DNA of 64,000 nucleotides from Linepithema humile (lineage: Eukaryota; Arthropoda; Insecta; Hymenoptera; Formicidae). The position numbers and the translations under genes were made by a program. Location of the stretch: NCBI RefSeq assembly GCF_040581485.1, contig NC_090128.1, forward strand, positions 19,026,931-19,090,930, given 5' to 3'. The notes below the pieces were generated by a model. It made no database searches, had not been told where the DNA came from, and was given only the letters and a program-made list of their open reading frames with translations. Shown here piece by piece: positions 45,878-56,655 of this stretch (position 1 is the stretch's first letter; each line of letters opens with the position of its first letter).

Positions 45878-48800
45878 ATGGAATCTAATAAAAGTGAAGT
45901 GAATGATATGAAAACAACTAAGAATGTTTCGATGGAAATAGAAGTTGAAAAATCGACTGAAAATGACAACTTAGTTATTAGTGACAATAGCACTGTAGCA
46001 CCAGTGATAATAGAAGAGTTGGATGAAAATGCTATTAGCTCAATGGATATGGATCTAAATGAATTTGTTGAAGCACAAGCGTTACAAGTACAAGAAGTGA
46101 AAGAAATTCCAAATTATACAGGCTCTTCATCATGTAGATCTAACAAAGATATAGATACTGAGGATCAAGAAACATCTCTAACACCAGATGAAGAAGATCA
46201 ATTAACAAAACAGTTCTTAAATGGAGAGTTGACATTTAGTGAATATTCATCGAAAATGGATCAGGATATAGATATGGAAACATTAGAAAATGATAATATC
46301 AGGTATGATTCGACAAATATATTATATTTTTTTTCAAAATTTTGAAATTATTTTTAATCCTGCTTTTAGAAAAAATACAGAGGTTGATTGTGTTGCTGTG
46401 CAAAAGATTGAACAAAAACCACATAAAACAAGTAATGTGCAGGTGCGACAGAAAAAGAAAAGACGTATTCTGCCACCAGTTTTACAAGGACTTATGGGAG
46501 AAGCAAATTTAAGATATGCAAAAGGAGAAGTAGATCTAGCAGCTCAAATCTGTATGGAAATTATTAGGCAAGTTCTCTTAATGTATTACATTGGGGTAAT
46601 ACATTTTAAAACAATAATATATAAAAGGAGCAGAAAGCCTATGCTGAATGGACGTGCAACTTTTATTTTAAATCAGAATTATAACATTAACAAATGTTTC
46701 GACCTATATTAGGCCTTCATCATTGTTTTACAAGATATATAAAATTTTAATCGCTGTTTTGCATGTTATTAAATTTGTCCTTTGCTCGGTGTCATGTTTA
46801 AAATCTTTAGTTCTTATGAGAGTCGATAGAACTAGTCGAAGAAATAGCAAGGAAAGAAAGGAAAGCAATCATACATTAGGAAATAAGTTGATTCCTTCTT
46901 CTCCTTCCCTCCTTTCCAAAATTTCCCATTTTAGGCCCAAGTGTTTTCTCTACCGGACCTAACAACAGCTCTCTAGTTGACTTTTTACTAAACATACTGG
47001 TCACTTTTATTTTAATCGTTGACGGCTGAAGATCTACATTTTATTTCATTAAACTAATATACAGTTTGAGTCGTCGAGAGGAGCTCACTATTCCTCTCTT
47101 CAATTATTGGAAGCATCGAACACATCAAGAAAATGTATATATATATATATATTTTTTTTTGTTAAATTTATTAACTTCTCTTATATTCATTTGGTTTTCT
47201 ATTTTTACTTCCGGTCAATTTTATTTTATTTAAGTCTTGAATTATCGGAACTAACTAACATGATCAAACATCCAAAATTGAAAATTATCGTTGCGATTCT
47301 CATAAGAACTAATGTTATGATTTTAAACATGACGCCAAGCGAAGGACAAATTTAATAATGCAAAACAGCGATTAAAATTTTATATATCTTGTAAAACAAC
47401 ACTGATGAAGACCTGATATAGCTCGAAACGTTTGTTAATGTTAATATTCTGATTTAAAATAAAAATTGCACGTCTATCCAGCATAGGCTTTCTGCTCTTT
47501 TTATAAATTATTGTTTTAAATTTTGAGGCCTCTTTGATAATTATTGTAATACATTTTATTTAAGTTTTTATTATGAGAACTGTTTAAGAATCTTTTCATT
47601 ATTATTTCTTCAGACAAGTGCCAAGCGCTCCAGAACCATTTCAGACGTTAGCTATGATCTATGAAAATGATCAACCAGAAAAGTCCTTGCAATTTGCTTT
47701 AATAGCCGCGCATCTCAGTCCTAAAGATGCCGATCAATGGGTGAGATTAGCTAACTTGTCATTGGAAAGTGGCAATATAAAGCAAGCGATAACATGTTAT
47801 TCCAAAGCGGTTCAAGCCAGTCCAAAGGATATAAGTTTATACGAGACGCGAGCGCAACTTCAAGAACAGAACGGAGATAAAAAAGCATACTTACGAGGAT
47901 ATACGAAATTGATTCATCAATTGGAAGCTGAGGATGGTGAATATATAATGAAATATGCAAAAATATTAGCTAAACGTTATATGCAAGAAAGTAACAACGA
48001 ACAAGCATTAGAAGCAATGGAAACTGTTTTTGTCAAATGTCCTAATCTCATTACGTTGGAGGAGGTTAATATCATGACAGAATTGTTAATAGCACTGAAG
48101 CAATTTAAGAGATGTTTAGATATATTGATTAAATATACAGATATTAAAATACGATATAAGAATAATAGGGACACAGAAGGAGAGCAAACGACCAAAGAGA
48201 CAAAAAAATCTGAGAAGGAAGAAGAATTAAATAATTTGAAAGGAAAAATCTTGTCTCCAACAGAAAATCAAACTATTGATGAAATAGAATCTTGCGATGT
48301 GCCGGATAATGTGGTGGTTGACTTGAAAGCAAAATTTCTCATAATTCTTATTGAATTGAATCACATTCAGATAGCTGATGAACTTTTGCCTACATTTTAC
48401 ATGCGAGAGAATCCAGAAATATCTGGAGATCTTTTTCTAGATGTGGCAGAAACGCTAATGGACAAGAAAGAATTCCACCGTGCATTGGTTTTGTTGGATC
48501 CGTTAGTTGAAAGTACAAATTTTAGCTTAGCTGCTGTTTGGCTGAGACATGCGGAATGCTGGGTGGGCTGCGACGATGCAGACAAAGCTATAAAATCTTA
48601 CGAAACTGTCCGGAAATTGTCACCGCAGCATTCGGGTGCGAAACTAGCTTTAGCTAAGCTTTATAAGACGAAAGAATATTATGATAAGGCAATAGAAGTG
48701 CTTTACCAAGATCCTGAATCGGATACGTTGGATCCTGACGTTACGTATCAAAGAACTTTACTACTTTTTAAAGTGGGAAGGTACGAAGAATATTTTTCGT

Positions 48801-50029
48801 CAGGAATGTTGCTTCTTTCAAGACATTGTGTTAACATAAGAACAAAGGTTGAATTGAAGGCATTGGCACGCGCAACGGGTGTTCGTCAGCGAATTGATAG
48901 CTTGCAACTGCGTCGTTTATCGTGCGGGGAAAAGTTGGAAGATGAAAACGCTCCAACATTTATCGATAGCGCGAAACCGAGTGAGAAGGATGAATTTCTA
49001 CTTTTTCTACAAATGTGCAAACTGGCATGTAAATTAAAGAAGTATGGTTTCCTTCAGAGAATATGTTTCACCGCTTTGACGTCGAAGAAATTTAAAAATA
49101 GGAACTCTCATATAATCTTTTTATGTTTAATTTCTTGTATTCATAATAAGGATTCGTTCTACGGATACAATATCGTGCGGGAATTTGTACGTGTTTGTCA
49201 AAGATCGAACTCGTGGAATTTATTGAACATAATTATCCAGAGAGCAGAAGATTTGAGGCACAACAGATTCATAATGCGATTACTTGGACGAGAGGATGTG
49301 TTTTCATATTTGCATATCATGCATGCAAATAATTGTCTTGTTTCGGGAACATACAAATATGCTTTGAACAGTTACATTTCTCTCTTTAAAGTGTCACCTA
49401 GTGCATTATTAGCATTGCTGATAGGCGTCACACAATTACAAATGGCATGTCAAAAATTATCAGCTAAGAAAAATCAGCTTGTAATTCAAGGTAACTATAT
49501 TTCTTACAGCTATGTATATATTTTTAGAATTTCTATGTAAAAATAGATTACATACACATACACATTATAATTATTCTAAATTATGTACCCAGAATTTAAC
49601 GGAATATTTTAATTAATAGGATAAGAATTGATTTTGAAAATTGCTGTTTACAAAGTTTAGCATTTATACCAACACTTGATACAATAATGATGCAGTATAC
49701 TATGATTATAACATATATATTCTTCTGTAATGAAATTTTCTTCTCCAGCGTTAGCCTTCTTCAAGAAATACATGCAACTACGTGGTAAAGAGGGTCAACA
49801 AGAAACATATTATAATATGGCGCGAGCGTTTCATCAAATTGGATTGCTACCATCCGCGATTCACTTCTACAAGTTGGTCCTAGAAGAAGACCCGGGAGAG
49901 TTGGTCAAACAGCACGCAAATCTTTTGGACCTAAAGAAAGAAGCAGCTTTCAATTTACATCTCATATATTTGCAATCCGAAAATTATCTTCTTGCCAGAA
50001 TGTATCTTGAGAATTATATCACTATTTAA
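45878..50029 (+). CDS. GTF3C3: General transcription factor 3C subunit 3 (TFIIIC TPR subunit)
   Basis: TPR scaffold of TFIIIC, which binds the internal promoters of tRNA genes and recruits TFIIIB for RNA polymerase III. Exons 45878..46302, 46370..46567, 47614..49490 and 49749..50029 join in frame to about 926 residues (human protein 886). The N terminus is acidic (EELDENAIS, DTEDQET). A basic stretch RQKKKRRILPP near residue 170 precedes TPR arrays; PSAPEPFQTLAMIYE and ADQWVRLANLSLE are family hallmarks. The last exon encodes C-terminal TPRs (YYNMARAFHQIGLLPSAIHF). Intron 2 uses a GC donor (AG then GCAAGT), and only this junction keeps IIRQ-VPSAPEP in frame. That intron is mostly a 0.9-kb inverted-repeat element. 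AATAAA at 50112-50117 is a likely polyadenylation signal. LIG4 begins 375 bp downstream on the same strand. Confidence 0.92.
46607..47518. mobile_element. Inverted-repeat element with hammerhead-like motifs in GTF3C3 intron 2
   Basis: About 220-bp inverted terminal repeats (46607-~46825 and ~47297-47518) bound ~470 bp without a transposase ORF. GTAATACATTTTA occurs at 46596-46608 and again at 47546-47558, a possible 13-bp target duplication. Each arm contains a hammerhead-ribozyme-like core. On the plus strand of the right arm there is CTGATGA (47402-47408), a stem-loop, GAAA (47425-47428), then a short stem-loop ending UGUU. The left arm has the complement, with a better paired GGCC/GGTC stem but a substituted first core base. 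Such cores are known from Penelope-like element terminal repeats. The class assignment is inference. Confidence 0.6.
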
Positions 50030-50404
50030 ACTTGAAAATTGACTCATCTAAATGTGATACTAATGTACTATTTATATTATATTAGGTAAATATTTCAATT
50101 TTTATAGAAAAAATAAAACTTTTGTTACAACAAAGATATGCTTATTATTTAATCTGTATTGTTTAGCTACCTATTAATCGCATAAATTGCGTTCAATGCA
50201 GACACTGAAACATTTATGATTAAAGTTTAATAAAATATTGTGTGACGTGAATGGAGCACATTTGAAATTTTCTATTTTTGTCATATTATTTGTAATGAAA
50301 TGTATTTTTGTTATTGCTACATGTTTAAAATATTACACTTTTTATGCGTATAATCTTGAAACAATGTAAAAATTTGACTAACTTAAAAAATTTTTTTTAA
50401 GATA

Positions 50405-53400
50405 ATGGCTACTAGTTTAGAAGCTAAAATTGAATTTAAACAATTGTGCGATATTTTCGAAAATATTACCAAGGCACATAAGGCTGACAAAAAAACGCAA
50501 ATCTTGCAAACATTTATTGACAAATGTCGAAATATTAGCAACAAGCTGAAAAAGGAATGTCCTGAATCAGTATGTATTATGCCGATATATATTATTGACA
50601 ATTTGACAATGTATTGCAAAGTGAATCATTAAAATATTCATGTTTAAAAAATAATTATTTCATACTTGTTTAGAATAGAGCTAAGTCATATTAGCACGAT
50701 TTAATTTAATTTTGTCTTAGGATGCATCGCTGTATCCGATATTGAGATTAATATTACCTAATCTTGAACGAGAGCGTGGACCACATAATTTGAAACAAGC
50801 CTCGCTGACAAATGTTTACGCCGACGTGTTTGGTTTTGCAAAAACGAGTGACACTTATAAAAAATTGGCAAATTATCGGTCAGTAATTGTCAAATGATCA
50901 AAATAACATAAATTGAAATGTTCACTAAATAGGTCAGAAGAAAAGCTTGAACTTTGAATGAAATATTTTATATGAACAAATATCGGTTTAAACACACTCT
51001 ACGTATTTAAGTTTTTTTCAAAGCTTTCACCAAAGTGCAATAATTATATTTTAGAGAACCTACGCCAGGCAAATTCACAGGAAATGATTTTGCTGATCGA
51101 GCTTATCAAATATTAGACAAAAGATTCCCTCGAACAAGCACCGGATTCACGATTGAGCGGGTGAATAGATTCCTCGATGACATCTCCGAGAAAAATGCGA
51201 CGAAGCAGCGAAAGGTTGAAACATTTAGAGTACTTTTTCGGCGAATCACGAGTTTCGAAATGAAATGGTTAACACGAGTTATTCTTAAGGATTTACGGCT
51301 CGGTGTAGGAAAAGAGAGGATACTGCAAAGTTCGTAATTTTTTAGTAACAAACGTACGTTGATGTATTGTAAAAGACTAATCAATTCGTTCGTTTCAAGT
51401 TTATCATGAAGACGCGAATGAGAAGTTTCTCGTAACGAACGATTTACGCGAGATTTCTGACCAGCTGCATGATCCGAGGACGAAAGTACAAAGTGGCATA
51501 CAGATATTTTCGCACTTTAAACCGATGCTCTTGGAGAAATGCAGCATTGAGAATATCGACAAGTTATTTCGGGGCAACGACTTGTACTATGCACAAACCA
51601 AATACGATGGCGAGAGATCGCAACTTCATATGAAGGATGGCAAATTCAAATATTTCACGCGTAAAGGACACGACATTACAGCGAATCCTGGATACGGGGA
51701 GACTGGATCTTCAGGTATGTAATAGGTAAAAAATATATTGGGAACAAATTGAATGCAAAATATGAAAATTGGCTGAAATCGTTATTGATTCTCACCAGTA
51801 AATAATCCAATGTTGAAAATCGAATATTTAATTCATTCACAAAACTGCGACAATTTCTGATACTTGTAGGTTTCTTGACCAGTGTATTTACACGGTGTTT
51901 GAATCCGAATTGTTATTCCTTTATATTGGACGGCGAATTGATGGGTTGGCATAAAGAGAAACGAATGTTTGGCACAAAAGGTATGAATTTCGACGTCAAG
52001 AAGCTATCGAAGAACGCACATCATCAACCGTGTTTCGTCGCATTCGATGTTATTCTGCATAATGACATCTTGCTTGTTGACAAGCCTTACAAAGATAGGC
52101 TGAAACTGCTCAATGATATATTTACCGAAGAAGAAGGTTCTTTAATTATATGTCCACATACCTCAATTTCGAATAAGTAAGACAATTATCATTATAATAG
52201 CTAATAATCTTACAGAAAGCTTGTCTTTTAGAAAATTTTATCAAATTTGAATATTTATGATCGAAGAATTTCTTCATGATTGACTTTTTAATTAACGTTT
52301 TATAATTAAATCACTTTTCCTCACAAATATAAAATTAATTAATTCTAATGATTTTTAAGGGAGGAATTGATAAAGGCATTCAACGACTGCGTTCGTAATA
52401 AAGAAGAAGGACTTGTCGTAAAAAAGTATAATGTAAAATATAAACCAAATGTCCGAAACGGCAGTAATTGTTATAAAATTAAAGCAGAGGTAAAACACAT
52501 TATTAATCTTTCATATTGTTATTTCTAATCTTTAAGAAAAATTATTTGCGATAAAAGTATTTGGAAATATTGAATATTTGTAGCAGACACATTGAGATAT
52601 TCTTTTGCAGTATTCCGAGAATTTAGTACAAGATTTAGACTTGATTATACTTGGCGGTTATTATGGAGAGGGGAAGTACACAGGAATGATTAAAAGCTTC
52701 TTGATGGGCGTTGCCGATCCATCGTGCAATGAAGGAGAAAATCCGTCGCGATTTCTCTCTGTCGTATCCGTAAGCACTGGAATAGACGATCAAACGTTGC
52801 ACGATCTCCAGAAAAAGTTTTGGATTAAGGAATGTCCTAACGGTGTCAAAGGTCCCAAAGTAAATGTCAATCATTATATTACTATGTAAATCAGATACTT
52901 TTTCTCAACATTAATTAATACATCTACTTCAAATTAGCTTCTTCGTTAAAAAATTACATTGTCATTTATCGTTCCGTCCTTCATAGAAGAGTCTGCCGGA
53001 CGTATGGATTCATCCAGAACATTCTATGATCTTAACGATACGGGCGACGGAAATGATACGCAGCAGTGAATATCCGACTGGATACAGTTTGCGATTTCCC
53101 AGAGTCACGTGTATCAGAACGGATAAACCGTGGTACAGTCCCGATACTACTTCCGAGCTCCTGTCTTTAGTCAAAGTACGCTGCTGAACGATATAACTAC
53201 GCGACGGAAATAGCCATTGTAATTTACGACGCTTACATTATTGCTTAGGACAAAGGAATGATCCAGAAGTTGAACAAGCGAGAGGCCACTCTGGACGACA
53301 TCAACGAAGCGCCAGTGCCTAAAGTACGAAGGACAGCGACGCGAAGCGAGCCGGTTGGGTATGTATACAACACGTACAATGTGTACAGTAAGCGAATAAA

Positions 53401-54284
53401 AGCACTCACGCGATTATTGGACGGAAAAGAAATTTGCGTGGTGAACGGCACCGACGAATTAGAGAAAGAGCAAATTGAAGAAATACTGCAGCAGCACAGC
53501 GCGCGCGTCGTACAGAATCCGAGGAATACAACTTTCTGCGTGATAGTCGGCAATGATAAAACGGTAAGGAATATTGCCATCCCTCGCGCGGCTTCAGATT
53601 TGCGATTATTACAGAATGCGCGTAAATTATTCTTTTCAGATGCGAGGGAAGGAAATGGTGAATAGTAAAAAATACGACGTTGTAACTGTGGATTGGTTTA
53701 AACGCATCACCAATCAGTCTGATTTATCTTCACTGGGTGATTTCTTACCGTGGGAGTTATTAAGCAGTCAAGATACTACTAAGCAGCGACTTGCGGATAA
53801 CTTTGATGAATATTATGATAGCTTTATGATTGACGCGGATGAGGAGAGTCTGAAGCGCTCGTTCGACAAGATTGCAAAATCGGTAATTTTTATTTTACAA
53901 AATAATTATCAAAAATGATCGCGCAAATCTAACTTTGCATAAACCGTTTAGCTTGCAGACAATCAGCTTACTGTTGAGCAGGGAAAAGAAATGGACGAGG
54001 AATTGTTCGATGGAAATGCGTCGCCGTACTCGCTGTTTAGGGATGTAATTGGATTCTTTGAAAATCCATCGTGCTGTGCCAAATTCAAATTCCGCTTCAT
54101 GTCGGGGACGATCAAAGATAATATCGACAATTCTGTTACACATGTTTTCGTGGATGACAGCGAAGCAAATACTACTGTGAGGAACTTGGAAGCGTCTTTA
54201 AAAATTGTTAAATGTAAATGGATCGAGGATTGTTTCCGAAATCGCCAAGTGTGTGAAATCGCGGACTACCTGATCGATCGTTAG
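50405..54284 (+). CDS. LIG4: DNA ligase IV (non-homologous end joining)
   Basis: ATP-dependent nuclear ligase that seals double-strand breaks with XRCC4. Eleven exons join in frame to about 892 residues (human 911): 50405..50569, 50721..50878, 51055..51329, 51400..51714, 51870..52176, 52360..52489, 52611..52859, 52987..53175, 53249..53563, 53640..53882, 53952..54284. All introns are GT-AG; for the last exon the acceptor TTTAG at 53947-53951 keeps frame, while the later GCAG does not. Domains in order: DNA-binding domain (~1-220), nucleotidyltransferase with motif I TKYDGER (adenylated Lys near residue 267), FILDGELMGW, EEGLVVKK, YKIKAEY, OB fold with GYSLRFPRV and RTDKPW, BRCT1 (~640-735), XRCC4-binding linker with DEYYDSF, and BRCT2 (ending with CKWIEDCF). 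No lesions. Confidence 0.95.
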
Positions 54285-55747
54285 ATCTATTACTATCAGC
54301 GATGAAAAAGAAATATGCACCAACAGTTTGGTAAAATATAAAGAAACGTTACATGTATATTTTCGACGGAAACATACGATATATTCATGGAATCGTTTTA
54401 ACTCACATTTTCGTGAAGCACTGAGAAACTAGGTACTAGGCGGAGTGACAGTTGGACAGTTCGCTCATTTAACATCTTCCCGTTTCGAAATATTTCTTCT
54501 TGACTCGGGCCGCCACCCTTGCCCATCTCGTTTTATTTCATTGGAATGCGCGCAAAATACGAAGCGAAAGAGACGCAGCTGCGACGTTCCTCACAAAGCC
54601 TGCCATTCAGAGAGATCTCACATAGATTAACGTGAAAAGATCGCGGAAAGATTTAAGATGCATCGAAAAGCGCATGTATGCAACGTTACGAGCGAGGGAT
54701 ATAATTTTTCTCCGATTTCTTTGATTTCACCATCAATCTCTATTATGCTTCCAGATTTCTAAGAGTTATTTTAAATTTTTTTAAATTTTATTTTAAAATT
54801 AATATTTATTTAAAACATTTTTAATATTGGAAAAAATTCAATAAGTAAAAAGAAGAATAAATCTATGTATGCTTATGTATGTACATATTATATAAAATAA
54901 ATATTTCTGTTTGAAAAAAAGTTAATTTTACTTTATATACATGTTTACCACTTTGCTAAGCGATGAATATGATCCTGTCACTCTTAACTCGCGTGATTGA
55001 AAATATATTACACATTATACACGCGGCGGTCACGCCGTGAGGCCATCTCGTTAGCAACGAAATGTCTCGTTTACCGGGTCAGTATAAATAATATATGAAT
55101 ATGACTGACGTTCTGCCCGCGCAGGATCTACTTATAGACTCTTCACCTACAGATGGGACGCGTATTAATCGAGTTTCAGATTTTCGGAGCGTGCGACCGG
55201 GCGTGTCACTTCTGCAGTATGTCGAATTTATTCATAGAATCTCACAGCTAACTCGCCAGTTTCCAATTATACGTGGTTACTCGTAACTTGTCTATCGCAC
55301 TCCAAGATTATGCATAATGCCAATTATACATACGCTTATATGTAACAACTTCTCCATATCGCGAATCATCGAAACATATGATTTGATAGGTTGAAGCACA
55401 TCTGTCTGAATCAACTCTTGGCTGTTACAACAAAATATCTCTCACTTAAAAGCGAATTAGGTATAACGCAGAACGTTTAGAGTTTTGTCTTTTAATTTAG
55501 ACATCTGTGTATATAATTAAGACAAGCACTTGACACTTTTTTTACAATTAATAATAGAAAAAGAATAAATTGATGAATTTTAATCAATTTTTAAGCAGTT
55601 TCGTATTTTCTTCAAATTTTATATTTATTCTTTGATGCGATTTTTATCGATTGCTAAATAAATCGTAAAAATGTCCTGTTGATGAAGGCTACTTTAGATT
55701 AGAAATCTTACAGTAATGCAAAAAGCTACCTTTACCGTTTTTCTGTT
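54285..55747. other. Intergenic, no supported gene
   Basis: Mixed composition. Short ORFs at 54445 and 55095 lack splice context and family resemblance. The stretch around 55020-55070 is locally GC-rich (CGCGGCGGTCACGCCGTGAG). Confidence 0.4.
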
Positions 55748-56637
55748 TCAATAAGAATTTCTTCTGATGCAACAACGACTTCTTGCACAACTGCGCTTAA
55801 TATATTCATTTGCTACCACTGGAATCGTGTTGTTATCTTGTATCCTAGTAAACAATTGTAAAATTTAATTAATTTCACATTATACACTACAATTAAAATG
55901 CAAATTATTCAAAAGCAATAGAAATTAATTAAAAACTCACATTGGTTTTTGGCATCCACATGGATAACGTTTGTTTCGCATCCTGTAATGAATATATAAA
56001 AGAAGAATCAATATTGTTATTTTAATAGCAATACAATTTTATTTTTTGTTATTGTAAAATTTGTTTCTAAATTTTTTCGATGTGACTAATATTTCATAGA
56101 TACAAAAAAGCGACATTTTCAAATTGAATGTTTAGAAATTTGATCAACTCACCCTTCCACGCATTTGCATCTGTCCGATCTAATACATGGGAATTAGTAC
56201 TGCGTGTTATTCATTTCAATAATATCAGAAGTATGATATCGCCAGTCATACAAAGCGTAATTCTCGCCAGGAATATAATTTTGATACACTTCTCAGCGCA
56301 CTTATATTTACTACATGCTTTTAAGATTGTGACTTTGTAAGAAATAAGTTTTACTGAAATAAAAACATTAGGAAGACGCGCATGTATGACCAGCGTGACT
56401 CACTTTTCACTTTCCTGACTTAGTAATTCTCTCATTCTGGCATCGCACACACAACTTTTCTCACTGTCGGACGAAAACAGAATTATTTCTGACGTCATTA
56501 TTCCTCTTTTTGTCCGGTCCATATGTTGAAAACGCTTACTTTTCTTTCAAGAAGCTGACGTAAAGAAATAGCATCCCGGTAAATCCGATAATGAACTTTC
56601 CGAGATACCAAGCGAAATCGGTCGTGCAGTGCGGCAT
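55748..56637 (-). CDS. Small Cys-rich membrane or secreted protein, four exons, unrecognised
   Basis: Assembled by hand; no single exon is long enough to stand out. Exons (minus strand): 56540..56637 (ATG at 56635-56637), 56153..56179 (27-nt microexon), 55941..55982 and 55748..55844. Donors are GTAAGC, GTGAGT, GTGAGT; acceptors are TATTAG, TTACAG, ACTAG. Every junction is phase 2 and the joined frame is open for 87 residues. It begins MPHCTTDFAWYLGKF, then a hydrophobic helix (IIGFTGMLFLYVSFL, ~residues 16-30) that is a signal peptide or signal anchor. A short Cys-rich tail follows with RCKCVEG, PCGCQKP and SCARSRCC, eight Cys in all. The first exon is preceded by a good acceptor (TTGACAG at 56656), so a 5' exon may exist further up. 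Fourfold phase agreement supports reality; function unknown. Confidence 0.6.
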
Positions 56638-56655
56638 CGCGAATATCCCGAGCCG

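Noticed and set aside
46290..46712. 140-codon plus-strand ORF as a separate gene
   Set aside because: It is GTF3C3 exon 2 plus read-through on both sides into intron sequence; the real exon is 46370-46567.
46723..47355. ORFs inside GTF3C3 intron 2
   Set aside because: They lie within the inverted-repeat element and resemble no transposase or reverse transcriptase.
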